NCBI GenBank assembly: GCA_030280995.1
Contig: JASXTE010000011.1
Span: 17,440,603 to 17,504,602 of the forward strand
Direction: 5' to 3'
Source of the DNA: Hemileia vastatrix
Taxonomy: Eukaryota; Basidiomycota; Pucciniomycetes; Pucciniales; Zaghouaniaceae
Length of the DNA stretch: 64,000 nt
Part shown: in pieces, positions 1 through 10,538 of the stretch
Layout: each line of letters begins with the position of its first letter
Numbering within the stretch: the first letter of the stretch is position 1
Notes under the pieces: model-generated
Database searches by the model: none
Told to the model about the DNA's origin: nothing
The model's input: the letters and a program-made list of their open reading frames with translations, nothing else
Translations under genes and position numbers: made by a program

Positions 1-465
1 TTTGCCTCGACAATAGTTGAGACAGATGCGAGCAATTATGCTATTGCAGGGGTCATCTCCCAATTAAATCCTGAAACAAACTTGTTTCATCCTGTTGCTT
101 TTGAGTCACGCAAACTCATAGCCGCAGAATTAAATTATGAAATTCATGACAAAGATCTTTTAGCTATTATCCATTGTCTTAAAAAATGGTGTTCTTTTCT
201 TCTCAGCCTAGATAGTCCTTTTCAAATTTTAACAGATCATAATGCTTTGAAATACTTCATGTCTTCTAAAGTGTTAACCAGGCGTCAAGCCAGGTGGGCT
301 GAATTTTTGTCTGAATTTTCTTTCTCTATTTCCTATCGCCCAGGAAAAAACTGCATTGTCCCAGATATCTTGTCACGTCGGGACGACATTTACCCACAGC
401 GGGGGACGCATTTGCTGACAAGAAGCCAGCAAATGTGCAATCAATCTTCAAAGAATCAATGTTAA
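1..465 (+). pseudogene. Ty3 RNase H domain of A (partial)
   Basis: One frame is open from base 1 to the stop at 463-465. It shows the RNase H signatures of Ty3 pol: a TDASNYA-like motif near the start (first catalytic Asp), then a V-A-F-E-S-R-K-L segment, an E-L-L/D-L-L-A-I block, and the TDHNAL motif near residue 79. It ends with the PDILSRR tail usual before the integrase. Element B has a close copy at 24,477-24,950. The frame stops near the RNase H/integrase junction, and about 140 bp present in B is missing just downstream, so this pol cannot be one uninterrupted polyprotein. Confidence 0.85.
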
Positions 466-508
466 CAACTCATCAACTTAATTCAATGACAATTCAATTT
501 TCAACAGT

Positions 509-1768
509 CGACATGATTCTCCATTAGCTGGTCATTTTGGGGTTGATAAAACCTACCAGTTAATAGCGAGGGATTTCTTCTGGCCAGGTATGACCAGGGA
601 AATCAAGGCCTATATAAAAGCTTGTTACGAATGTAATAGGAATAAGGCTCCCCGTCACCGGAAGCATGGGTTGCTTCAACCACTTCCTATTCCCTCTAAA
701 CCTTGGGAATCTTTATCAATGGATTTCATTTCTCAACTTCCTATTTCTAATGATTTTGATGCTATATTAGTAATAGTAGATAGATTTTCAAAAATGTCTA
801 TTTTTATTAAAACCACTACTACTGCTACAGCAGAAGATTTGTCAAAATTGTTTCTAGAATATGTATTTTCCAAACACGGCTTACCGAATGATATTATTTC
901 AGATAGAGGCTCATTGTTTGTATCCACATTCTGGACCCAACTGTGTCGACAACTCAATATCATGAGGAATCTCTCCACAGCCTATCACCCTGAAACCGAT
1001 GGTCAAACAGAAAGAGTTAACCAAATCCTCGAACAATATCTTCGAATGTATGTCAGTTACCAACAAGACGATTGGACCACATGGCTACCATTGGCCGAAT
1101 TTGCTTATAATAACTCGACTCATTCTCAGACACGACAATCTCCCTTCGAAACCATTTATGGAGGACATCCTTGATTCAACTCAATCCATGTAGGAACTAA
1201 TCATCCTGTGGAACATTATCTTCGAACTATATCACGGCTCCAAGAAGAACTTAAAACAAATTTGGAATCAGCGATTCGAAGATACAAGGAACAGGCCGAC
1301 AAAAATCGACAATCTGCTCCTTCCTTTAAACCAGGCGACAAAGTATGGCTCGACGCACGAAACATTCGAACAACAAGACCATCAAAGAAACTGGCTGAAA
1401 AGCGCTTGGGACCATTCGAAATCGACTTTGAAGTCTCTAAAACTGCACATCGACTCAAGTTACCTCCTAAATGGCAGGCGATTCACCCTGTTTTCCATGT
1501 ATCTCTCCTGGAACTGGCTCAAGAAATATACCCGGGCAAGAACCAACCCCCTCCGGAACCAGTCGAAGTAGAAGATCATATAGAGTGGGAAGTAAGTCGT
1601 ATCCTTGATTCAAGAATACGCAAGGGGAAACTTCAATACCTCGTGGAATGGGAAGGCTTCCTCAATGACTCAGACAAAACATCCTGGGAACCAGCCATCA
1701 ATGTTTCTAACGCTCCTGAACTCCTAAAATCTTTTCATTTGAAATATCCTTTAAAACCAAAACCTTAA
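509..1768 (+). pseudogene. Integrase and chromodomain of A, with one in-frame TGA
   Basis: A single frame covers the integrase from inside the H2C2 zinc finger (GHFGVDKTYQL, then CYECN) through the catalytic core. The core shows MDFISQLP (first Asp), SDRGSLF (second Asp) and HPETDGQTERVNQ (Glu). The DNA-binding tail follows (FKPGDKVWLDARNI, GPFEI) and then a C-terminal chromodomain (RKGKLQYLVEWEGF, then TSWEP). One TGA at 1172-1174 interrupts an otherwise continuous frame; a CGA-to-TGA change would explain it. Chromodomains of this class direct integration to marked chromatin. The zinc-finger start is lost to an internal deletion near 466-510. Confidence 0.85.
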
Positions 1769-2758
1769 AATTTCTTTATTTAAAATTTTCTTTTCTTTTT
1801 CTTTCTTCTTTAAAATCTAAAACACCTCTTAAATTTCTTAGCCTTGTTTTCTTTTTTCTCTCTTCTTTTTTCTTTCTTCTCCTTCTATAAAATTTCCTCC
1901 AAAACCAACTAAAAATAAAATCAAAATTAAAATTAAAATAAAATAAAATAAAATAAAATAAAGTAAAAAATAAAAATAAAATAACTAGAATAAATATAAA
2001 TAATAAAATAAAATAAAATAAAAATAAAATAAAATAAATAGAATAAACATAAATAATAAAATAAAATAAAAAACTCATAAGTCTCTCTAAATATTTTCTT
2101 TCTTTTCTTTTTCAATTCTTTAAATACATTCTTTTCTTAAATTTAAAATTCTCTTCAAAAATTTCTCTTCCAAAAATTTATTCTCTCTTTTAAAAACTTT
2201 CTTTCCTTCGAATCATCAAATCTTGTAGGACACGACCATTTCCTCGAACTTAACTTCAACCTCTAAATCTCCCTATAATAATTCTTCGAAACAAATCATT
2301 CTTCTTTTCAAATTCTCTTAAATTCTAAATTATGTTTTTTTCTTTTCTTTCTTCTTCCTCTCTTTTCAACTAAAATTTCTTAAAAAAAAAATTTTTTTTT
2401 TTAAAATCCTCAATTTAACAAACTCATCTCAATCACAAAACCGTTTCTTTTTTCTCTCTCTTTTCTTACATAAAAATTTTCCTTTTAAAAACACTAAAAC
2501 TTCCTTCAATTAAAACAACCTTTTTCTTTCTTTAAAATTCTTCTTTCAAATTTTAAATTTTTTTATTTAAAACTTCTTTTTTCTTTTTTTTCTCTTCTTT
2601 TTCTCTCTCTCTCAAATATTATAAAATTAACAACATTCACCTACAATAAAAAAATAATAATAATAAAATAAAATAAAAATAAAATAAAACTAAAATACAA
2701 TTTTTTTTTTACTTCTTTACATCTCCTTTTCATTTCAAATCTTTTCTTTTAACTTCTC
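1769..2758. other. AT-rich, pyrimidine-biased spacer of A
   Basis: No gene. The plus strand is rich in CTTTT and TTCTT runs, with AAAAT-type simple repeats around 1930-2075 and 2645-2700. The equivalent purine-rich spacer in inverted element B lies at 4761-5690, and element C has one at about 58,500-59,420. The spacer is therefore a regular part of this family, between the chromodomain and the antisense gene. Confidence 0.7.
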
Positions 2759-3688
2759 TCAAACCAATCTTTTCATTTTCTCCAAAACTACCCTTATCGT
2801 CTTCCTGAATTTCTCAAATACCTCCTCCTCTCCTACCGGAACCACCTCTCCCATCTCCAAGAGCTCCTCTGCCACCTCGAAGGAAGCAGCGTTGATAATA
2901 GTGTCGACCTCCCCACATAGTTCTTCCGCGAACCTTACTCGTTGACCTTGACGAGGTTTCTTCAACCACACCTGGTCCAGGGTATCTTCGGGCTCTTCAA
3001 CTACCTCCGTGGCCGAAGGGTGTGCCTCAGTTGGTATAACCGGCGAAGGCTCCGCAATTGGCTCTTCAAGGTTATTTGATGTCTAAAACAAAAAACTCAT
3101 CAGTAAATTCATCCTTAAAATAAACAAATAAAAACTTACCTCAAAGATGGGGTCAGGCTCTAGAAATAACCTTGGCGTCACTTCGACCTCTACCTCTCTC
3201 TCTTCCTCATCGTCCTTGATGACCACCCGTCGTTTCTTGGGTGCCTGCCCTGGAACAGGGACTTCATCTTCATCCTCCTCCACCAACTCGTCAACTTCTT
3301 CCTCGACACCTCGCTTCGAACTAGTGGCCTGGGTTACCCAGGTTGAGATCTCGTTGTTTAAATCCTTATCATTTTCCCCCACCGATTGTTCATCTTCAAT
3401 CGAGACATCCCAAATGTCTTCAACCACCTCCTTGGTTTTCGGAACTACCCAAAACTTAGTTTTGGTAAATTGTTTTTCGATTTCCGCGTTCTTCGTCAAC
3501 GCATCGCACGCCACTCGCCGCCAACAGCAAAACTCGCATTTCTGGCGAGGGCCTCGAGTCGCCGTACTTTCGACACAGAAATATTCCATGCTTTCACAAG
3601 CCGTGCAAGTCTGTGAAAACTGTCGTGTGATTATTCCCCCATCCGCTTTAGGGTGTGGAGGCGTAGTTGTGGGAGTGGGGCAGTTCAT
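2759..3688 (-). CDS. Spliced antisense accessory protein of element A
   Basis: Unrecognised gene on the strand opposite to pol, between chromodomain and 3' LTR. Exon 1 is 3688-3140 (183 codons) and ends GAG|GTAAGT. A 57-bp intron ends TTTTAG at 3083. Exon 2 is 3082-2759. Splicing is in phase and gives 290 residues. The N-terminal half has a Cys-rich stretch (CTACE, a Cys eight residues on, then CEFCCWRRVACD) that might bind zinc. The centre is very acidic with a basic patch (KKRR). The C-terminus (GEEEVFEKF, then VVLEKMKRLV) looks helical. Elements B and C carry homologous frames, C with the same intron position. The frame is intact here, so it may be expressed; the function is unknown. Confidence 0.7.
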
Positions 3689-3798
3689 TATAAGAATAAG
3701 TAATTAAGAGGTGAGGGAAAAAAGTATTAGAAAAGGGAAAATAGTGTGGGAAGATGGCTCAAGCTCAACGGAGTTCGCAATTTTTATACCCGGGCATC

Positions 3799-4574
3799 TG
3801 TCACGCGCCACATGACACTCGAGGCGAAATCAACTCATTAAATCAATAATATTGAGTCCTAAATCTATACTCGAAGCGCAGAAAGCAATTCTCCATAGCA
3901 ACTGCGATTTTCCTTTGTGTACTTACTATTTAACTGCGCTAGCCTAAACTCTAAATCTAAATTAGTCAATCTCCCAATGGGGTACCTTAGTCCTTTTTAA
4001 TAAGCGACGCACAGCGCTAGGTTCAACGAAATAGTACAGTAGTAGTTTTTTTCATTAAAGTTTTGTTAATTAATTAAAAAGGGGTAAATTGAGCATGGAC
4101 GGATATTTAGTGAAGAGGGTCTAAGTGTTTGTTAGTAATGGTCAATGGAATGGGAATGGTGCGATGGAAGGGAGGTCAATGCGAGGAGGAACAAAGGATA
4201 TAAAAGGAGTTGGGTATTTGGTTCGATATTCCTTAGAATTAAATTATAAAATCGTATTTACATTAATAGTGGTAAATCCTTAAAAGTTAAAATCATTGTT
4301 ATTGTATCTTTCTTTTATTTTCTCAATATTCATTTTTAAATCCTAAATCTTTGATTATTGAGTTTCCAAGCCTTTGTGAGATTTTAAGAATTACATTACC
4401 TTTGAAACTAGTTTATAATTCTTCTCGAACAAACCTCGAACCTATAGCTATTACTTCGAGTGACCTTCGAATCATTTCCTCGAATCATTCCTCTGTGCTT
4501 CGAAGAAGTTTCTAAATTCCCTCATCTCACTTTCAGGAAAATCCTCAACCTTGTGCATAGGCCGTCCGGTGACA
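3799..4574 (+). repeat. 3' LTR of element A
   Basis: 776 bp starting TGTCAC and ending GTGACA. It matches in reverse complement the 5' LTR of B (27,908-28,719) and, more loosely, the LTR of C (53,889-57,328). The upstream 110 bp (3689-3798) would hold the promoter of the antisense gene and includes a TTTTTATACC stretch about 90 bp before its start codon. Confidence 0.85.
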
Positions 4575-4579
4575 GCTTG

Positions 4580-4760
4580 ATTCATCAAAGATTTAAGCGG
4601 TGAGGTCAATAAGATTGTCAATGCTGCCCCCTTCAACATGGCCGAAGAATTACTAGAATGTGGGGAGGAGGAGATATTTGAGAAATTCAGGAAGGAAATA
4701 AGAGTGGTCTTGGAAAAAATGAAGAAGTTGGTTTGTGAGAAAATAAAGGAGAAAATTTGA
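4580..4760 (+). pseudogene. C-terminal remnant of the antisense accessory gene in B
   Basis: An open frame on the plus strand, antisense to B, matches the end of the 290-residue product of A: SGEVNKIVNAA, MAEELLE, EEEIFEKFRK and RVVLEKMKKLV, then a few extra residues before TGA at 4758-4760. It lacks a six-residue stretch found in A. Many third positions differ from A while the residues are kept, which suggests past selection on the protein. The N-terminal half is cut off by element A at 4574. Confidence 0.7.
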
Positions 4761-5690
4761 AATGGAAGGAAAAAGAAAAGAAAGAAAGAGGGAAGGAAAA
4801 AATTAGAAAGCTATTTGTGTATTTATTTATTATTTATTATTTTGTTGTTTTAATTGAAAATGTTGATATATATTTTATAAGATTTTGAGAAAAGAAAAGA
4901 AAAAAGGAAGAAAGAAAAGATTTGAATAAAATTTCGTTTTAAATTTTGAAAGAAGAAAATTTGAATGAAAGAAGAAATGAAAGAAAGTTTAACTGAAGGG
5001 ATTTTAGTTTAAGTTTTGAAAAGAAAAAATTTAAGTAAGAAAAAGAAATAGTTGATTGAAAAAATTTTGTTTGAAATGAAAATCTAATGAAAGAAAAAAT
5101 TGTAATTTGTAAAAGTTTATTTATTGAAGTTTTTGAGTAATTTTGTTTATTTCAGAAGAAAGAAGAAAAATAGTTTTTTGAAAAAAAAGAATTTGAAAGA
5201 AAGAGTAATTTGTTTGAAGAATTTTAAAAGAGAGATTTAAAGGTTGAAGTGAAGTTTGAGAAAGATTGTAATACTGAGTTCGTGAAAAATTTTGATAGTT
5301 TGAAGAAAAAGAAATAAGGGAAAAGAGAAAAGAATAAAAATTAAAGGAATTGTTGATTTTTTAAGATTTTATTTGAATGAATTTTAGCATTTTAATTTTA
5401 TTATTTTATTTTATTTTATTTTTTGACTTTTGACTTTTTTAATTTAATTTAATTTAGTTTGTTTTACTTTACTTTATTTATTTTAATTTATTTATTTATT
5501 TTTAAAGAAGGTTGAAAAAAACTTTTGAGAAGAAGAAAGAAGAAAAGAAAAAACAGAGTAAGGATTTTAGAAGAGAAGAAGTTTTAGAATTTTAAGAAAA
5601 GAAAAAGAAAAGAGAAAGAAGAGAAAAAATAAAAGAGAGTTCTAAGGTTTTGGATTTAAAGGATATTTAAGATGAAAAGATTTTAGGAGC
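4761..5690. other. Purine-rich AT spacer of B
   Basis: No gene. Long GAAA/AAAGA runs on the plus strand, with TTTTATTTTATT repeats near 5395-5510. It is the counterpart, in opposite orientation, of the spacer in A. Confidence 0.7.
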
Positions 5691-5699
5691 TCAGGGGCG

Positions 5700-6400
5700 T
5701 TAGAAACATTGATGGCTGGTTCACAGGATGTTTTGTCTGAGTCACCGAGGAAGCCTTCCCGTACCACGAGGTATTGAAATTTCCCCTTGCGCATTCTTGA
5801 ATCAAGGATACGGCTTACTTCCCACTCTAGATGGTCTTCTACTTTGACCAGTTCCGGAGGAGGTTGGTTCCTGCCTGGGTATGTTTCTCAAGCCAGTTCC
5901 AGGAGAGATACATTGAAAACAGGATGAATAGCCTGCCATTTAGGAGGTAGCTTGAGTCGAAATGAAGTTTTAGAGACTTCAGAGTCAATTTCAAATGATC
6001 CCAAGCATTTTTCAGCCAGTTTCTTTGATGGTTGAGTTGTTCCAATTTTTTGTGCATTGAGCCATACTTTGTCGCCTGGTTTAAAAGAAGGAGCAGATTG
6101 TTGATAATTGTTGGCCTATTCCTTGTACCTTCAAATCGCTAATTCCAAATTTGATTTAAGTTCTTCTTGGAGTTGTGATATGGTTTGAAGATAATGTTCC
6201 GCAGGATGACTAGTTCCTACATTGCTTGAGTTGAATCAAGGATGTCTTCCATAAACAGTTTCAAAGGGAGATTTTCATGTCAAAGAATGAGTCAAGTTAT
6301 TATAAGCAAATTCTGCCAATGGTAACCATGTGGTCCAATTGTCTTGTTTGTAACTGAAATACATTCAAAGGTATTGTTTGAGGATTTGGTTGCCCCTTTC
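5700..6400 (-). pseudogene. Integrase tail and chromodomain of B
   Basis: Reading from 6400 down, this piece resumes the integrase just after its NGQTE motif. It then covers the tail with VWLNAQK-type and KKLAEK-type segments (6057-5839), the NQPPPEL proline run and a degraded chromodomain near 5700-5830. It is frameshifted relative to A and has no long open frame. Its right end, followed by CTTTC at 6396-6400, is the insertion point of T1; the continuation is at 14,953. Confidence 0.75.
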
Positions 6401-7285
6401 TGTCAGTATAGTCTAGTATACAAGTATGATATAATAGTGTTTATTTATGGTCCTACTACTTATTGATAAATGATTTAGTGATTAAACCTCAGGGGAAGAC
6501 TAATAGAATAGTTATACTCAAATAAAACTCATAATACTTGGATTTAAATGTGTGCTAGTGGTGGAAAATAGATGAATAAAATATAGTTATAGCTTATATA
6601 AAGATAATATCAATTTATAATGGCTTTATAATATATTTCTGAATGCTAATAATTGTATTGTAGTGATTGTTTGAATTGTAGTAATTGAATGATGATAAAT
6701 AACCATCGAAATCCCCCCTAACTTATACCCAAATCCACTGGAGTGCACAGACCTTCAGTCCAGATGATTTCACTGCTATCCCCGGCAATTACAGCATTGT
6801 GACGGCCCATCACCTCCCCATGGCGTCCACTTCAAGCAGATTCAACACCCAGACCTCCAGTAAGGAACCTCCATCACAATTAATGATAACACAGATCTAT
6901 ACCACAAATAGAAAATCCAGATAAAAGTGGATACTATAAAGAAACAGGTAAAATAAACAATCAAAAAGAGATTTAATAAAGCCAAAAGAATATAAAGGAA
7001 ACAAATAAAATTTCCAAGCCCCCAATAACATCCCCAAGCATCCACAATAACCCAGAAATGACTTATATAATGAATCCATTAACACCTTAATAAGTATTAT
7101 TAGGCTATGGATAAGCTATTTAAACTACTATAAGTCATATAATAGTGTAATAATTATATATATATGTATTATAACCATATATATATGTATTTTAACCTTT
7201 TTTATAAGTTATAATCTTACTTTAATTAAGGTAATCTTAATTTAAGCATAAGAAATACTCAGTCCTAGGGATATCTAGGCTGACA
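6401..7285 (-). repeat. 3' LTR of T1 (about 290 bp deleted)
   Basis: 885 bp against 1177 bp for its partner. Alignment by eye places a single internal deletion at about 7062-7068, corresponding to about 14,437-14,735 in the 5' LTR. Confidence 0.85.
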
Positions 7286-7399
7286 CTCCCTCACCCCAAA
7301 AAAAAGATAAAAAAAATGTTAAGACATTTTGATTAAAAGTAAGGACTGAAATAGAAAAATAAAATAATTTTTTTTAATACATATACTGAATAAACAGTA

Positions 7400-8779
7400 T
7401 TATTTTGATTTAAAATTTTTCAAGAGATTTTTAAGATCAAAGATTTCATTTTCTGGAATCCACTGGTCATATTCACTTGATTTATTTTTAAATCTTAATA
7501 GATACTCAACTCCCTTTTCTTTAGTAAGGTGTCTCTTTTTAAGTATCTTTTCAATTTCTGCTTTTTCAACTATTTCTTCAGGTTGCTGTTTATGCCTTCC
7601 TGATCTTCTTGGAAATAGAGCAGAATCATTAGAATGGTATGGTTTTATAAGAGAAATAGGAAATACTGGATGTTTTCCTTCATATGGTGCATATAGAATA
7701 ACCTCAACATCATTATTACCAACCATCTTTTTAACTACAAATGGTCCAATAAATGGATCCTTCAATTTAACATTACCACTTAAATTGAAATGTAGTTTTG
7801 TAATAAGGACTTCATAACCCTCTTTGAACATTTGTTCTTTATGGGCTTTATCCCATCTTTTCTTTTCATACTCAAACACCTTATTTATACATTCTTGAGC
7901 ATGTTTTCTGCATAATTCTTGCATCTGAAGAAAAGATTTAGTACCTGGATAGATATCCAATCTATTTAACTTATTAAGAGTTTTAGCAGGGGTATTAGGT
8001 ACATAAACCAACCATAACTCAAATGGCTTTTTGCCAGTGACAAAATATACTGTACTATTGTATGGAATTTTTAAACCTGGGATAAGGGTTACCCAATCAT
8101 GCGTGAATTTGTCATTGTCTTTAAAATTAAGACCAAAAGCACAGTATCTTCTTATCATATCTTCTAAAGTTTGTATCATTCTTTCTGCTAGCCCATCAGT
8201 TTGTGGATGGTGTGCTGTAGAAAGTTTCAATTGACACCCTGAAACATACATAAGTGATGTCCAGAACTGAGAAGTAAATTTAGGATCTCTGTCAGAAACT
8301 ATTGCTTTGGGGAAACCTGCTGTATTTAACATTTGTGTCCACCATAAAAAAGCTAAGTCATTTGCAGAAACCTCTTTGTGGGTAGGAATAAATTTACACA
8401 TCTTTGTAAATCTATCTACAATTATTCAGCAGGAGTTATAACTCTTATGCCCTGCTATTGGAAAACCTGTTACAAAGTACATCTTAATAATTTCCCATGG
8501 AGCATTTGGTTGCTCAATGTGTTGTAATAAACCAGCTCTTTTTTGTTTTAATCTTTTAGATCTTCGACAAGAATCACATGTTTCAACATATTTCTGAACA
8601 TCCTCAGAAATTTTAATCCACCAAGCTGTGTTTTTTACTCTGGTTAATGTTTTATGGAAGTCAAAATGACCTGCTAATATATCATCATGACATATACTTA
8701 ATATTAACTCCTTCATTGAAGGTGGAATCACAATTACATTACATAATTTTTTTCCTGTAATATATAAAACCATCCTCAA
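7400..8779 (-). pseudogene. Integrase and chromodomain of T1
   Basis: Two frames, 8779-8426 and 8401-7400, cover the zinc finger (HDDILAGHFDFHKT, CDSCRRSK), the core, the tail and a chromodomain-like C-terminus (KAEIEKILKKRH, VEYLLRFKNKS, YDQWIPENEI). The core keeps VSDRDPKF (second Asp) and HPQTDGLAER (Glu). The first catalytic Asp, in the NMDFVTG motif of T2, is Tyr here (KMYFVTG), and a stop falls just after it at about 8424. The enzyme is therefore dead by both sequence and frame. Confidence 0.85.
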
Positions 8780-8887
8780 TGGAAAATTTTCCTTTTTCTA
8801 ATACCTCTTTATACTTCTTTGGTAATGTTTTTATTAAAACATTCATTGAAGCATTAGATGGATCATTTAATATTGTAGTGAGTTTAC

Positions 8888-9298
8888 TCAAGTCAGGATT
8901 GAAGCAAAATTATCAAGAATTGATTGCATAAATTCATCCTCAAGATCTACAAAATAAATTCCATAAATGTTAATAATCTCTGACTCAGGAACATAAGCAG
9001 GATTATCATCATTATTTGGCAGAGGTACTCTAGATAACAGATCTGCATTAGAGTGCAAGGTTCCTGCTCTATGTGTAATAGTCATCTGTCCTCTGTATTC
9101 TTCTACAGCTAATTGCCATCTAAACATATGTCTATTAGGAGTTTTCATGTTTAAGAGTGACTTAACTGCACTACAGTCAGTTATTAACTGAAATTTTTGG
9201 TCTTCAAGGTAATAATGTAGCTTCTCAAGAGCCTATACTACTGCCAAAAATTCAAGTTGAGTAGCACCATATTTCAATTCACTACTTCTCAGAGTACG
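8888..9298 (-). pseudogene. RNase H of T1
   Basis: The continuation of pol downstream of RT. The segment ELKYGATQLE, VVYALEKLHYYL, TDCSAVKSLL and HRAGTLHSNADLLSRV is typical of Ty3 RNase H. An in-frame stop at about 9299 separates it from the RT frame and another ends the frame near 8888. Homologous frames are at 32,941-32,627 (T2) and 63,300-63,005 (G). Confidence 0.8.
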
Positions 9299-10495
9299 TC
9301 AAACATAGCAGATTACTAATTCTGACATTTTTCCTTCAATAAGTTGTTTTTGATGCAAAGCAGCACCTAGACCAATAAAACTTGCATCTGTATATAATAC
9401 AAAAGGTAATTGGTAATCTGGTAATCCCAAGATAGGAGCTGTCATTAAACATTCTTTCAACCTATCAAAAGCCTGTTGTCTTTCATTATTCCAAATGAAA
9501 GCTTCTGATTTCTTTATCAGTGTGGTCAATGGTGCAGCAACTGATTGGTAGTTTTTTATATATTGTCTATAATAACCACACATTCCAAGAAAAGATTGTA
9601 CATCCTTTAAATTTTGAGGAATGCCAATATTCTTTATTGCAGCCACTTTATTTTGGTCTACACATATTTGTAATCCCAATACAATATGACCAAGCACTTT
9701 TAAAGATTAAAACCCAAATTTACAATTTTTCAATGCAAGAGTCATTTTTATTTCATCCATTTTCTGAAATACCTTCTTTAAATGGACTAAGTGCTCATCT
9801 TAAGTTTTAGAGAACACTATGATGTCATCAATGTATACCATTAACCATCCTTCAATCATTTCATTATGGAATGTTATATCCAGTAACTTCTGAAATACTG
9901 ATGGAGCATTTTTTGGTCCAAATGGCATTCTGACATACTTATAAATTCCCATGTGTGTTGTTATCAACAAAAAGTGCTGTGAAATCTATACAACAGGAAT
10001 TTGATGGTACCCTTTATTTCCATCTAGGCAACTTATATATTTAGCACCTTTAAGGGTAACATGTATAGAGGCAATCCTTGGCAAGGGAAAAATATCATCT
10101 ACTGTAAATGTATTTAATGCTCTATAATCACCGCACAGTCTTGCTTTATCTTGTTCATAAGAAATTAGCACTGGTGATATTACAAAATATTTTGGTGTAG
10201 TTTCAACCTTCTCAAGAATGTTCATATTCAATAACATCTTAATATTATCCTCTATGTCTTTCCTCTTCATTGGTGAAGCAGGGTATGGTTTCTTTTTAAG
10301 ACTTGCAGGAAAATTATCCATATCACAGGTTAAACTAATCCTCATTTCATGATCTTTTACAAGGCCAAGTTCATTTGTACCATGTGCAAAAGCCATTGGA
10401 AATGCTTTAATTAATTCCAAAATATTATTTTTCTCAGCTTTACTTATCTGAGTGCCAAATGATGCTTTTGAAATTTCTGATTCCAGAAGTTCCAT
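9299..10495 (-). pseudogene. Reverse transcriptase of T1
   Basis: Frame 10,495-9986 carries the RT N-terminus (KKKPYPASPMKRKDIE, LCGDYRALN, FPLPRI, SCLDGNKGYHQIPV). The MPFGPKNAPSVFQ and VYIDDIIV catalytic motifs are readable between 9985 and 9770 but are cut by stops. Frame 9697-9299 holds the connection domain (SFLGMCGYYRQYI, LPFVLYTDAS). The catalytic Asp pair is intact, but the coding frame is broken at least twice. Confidence 0.85.
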
Positions 10496-10538
10496 CTCAT
10501 TGGATTCTCTTCCTTTACAAGGGGAATTTGTTACTGAC

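Larger units (their letters stand above)
1..4574 (+). mobile_element. Ty3/gypsy chromodomain element A, 3' portion
   Basis: The 3' part of an LTR retrotransposon runs in from the left edge: RNase H, integrase, chromodomain, an AT-rich spacer, an antisense accessory gene and the 3' LTR, in that order. Its LTR ends in GTGACA at 4574, and the next bases resume the accessory gene of the inverted element B in mid-frame. I infer that A inserted into B; the right flank GCTTG would be half of a target duplication whose partner lies outside the window. Confidence 0.85.

Noticed and set aside
1776..2115. Phe/Ile/Leu-rich frames in the spacer of A
   Set aside because: Direct translation of AAAAT-type simple repeats.
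3147..3707. 186-residue plus-strand frame over the antisense gene
   Set aside because: Serine-rich shadow of the minus-strand gene, which has splice sites and homologues in B and C.
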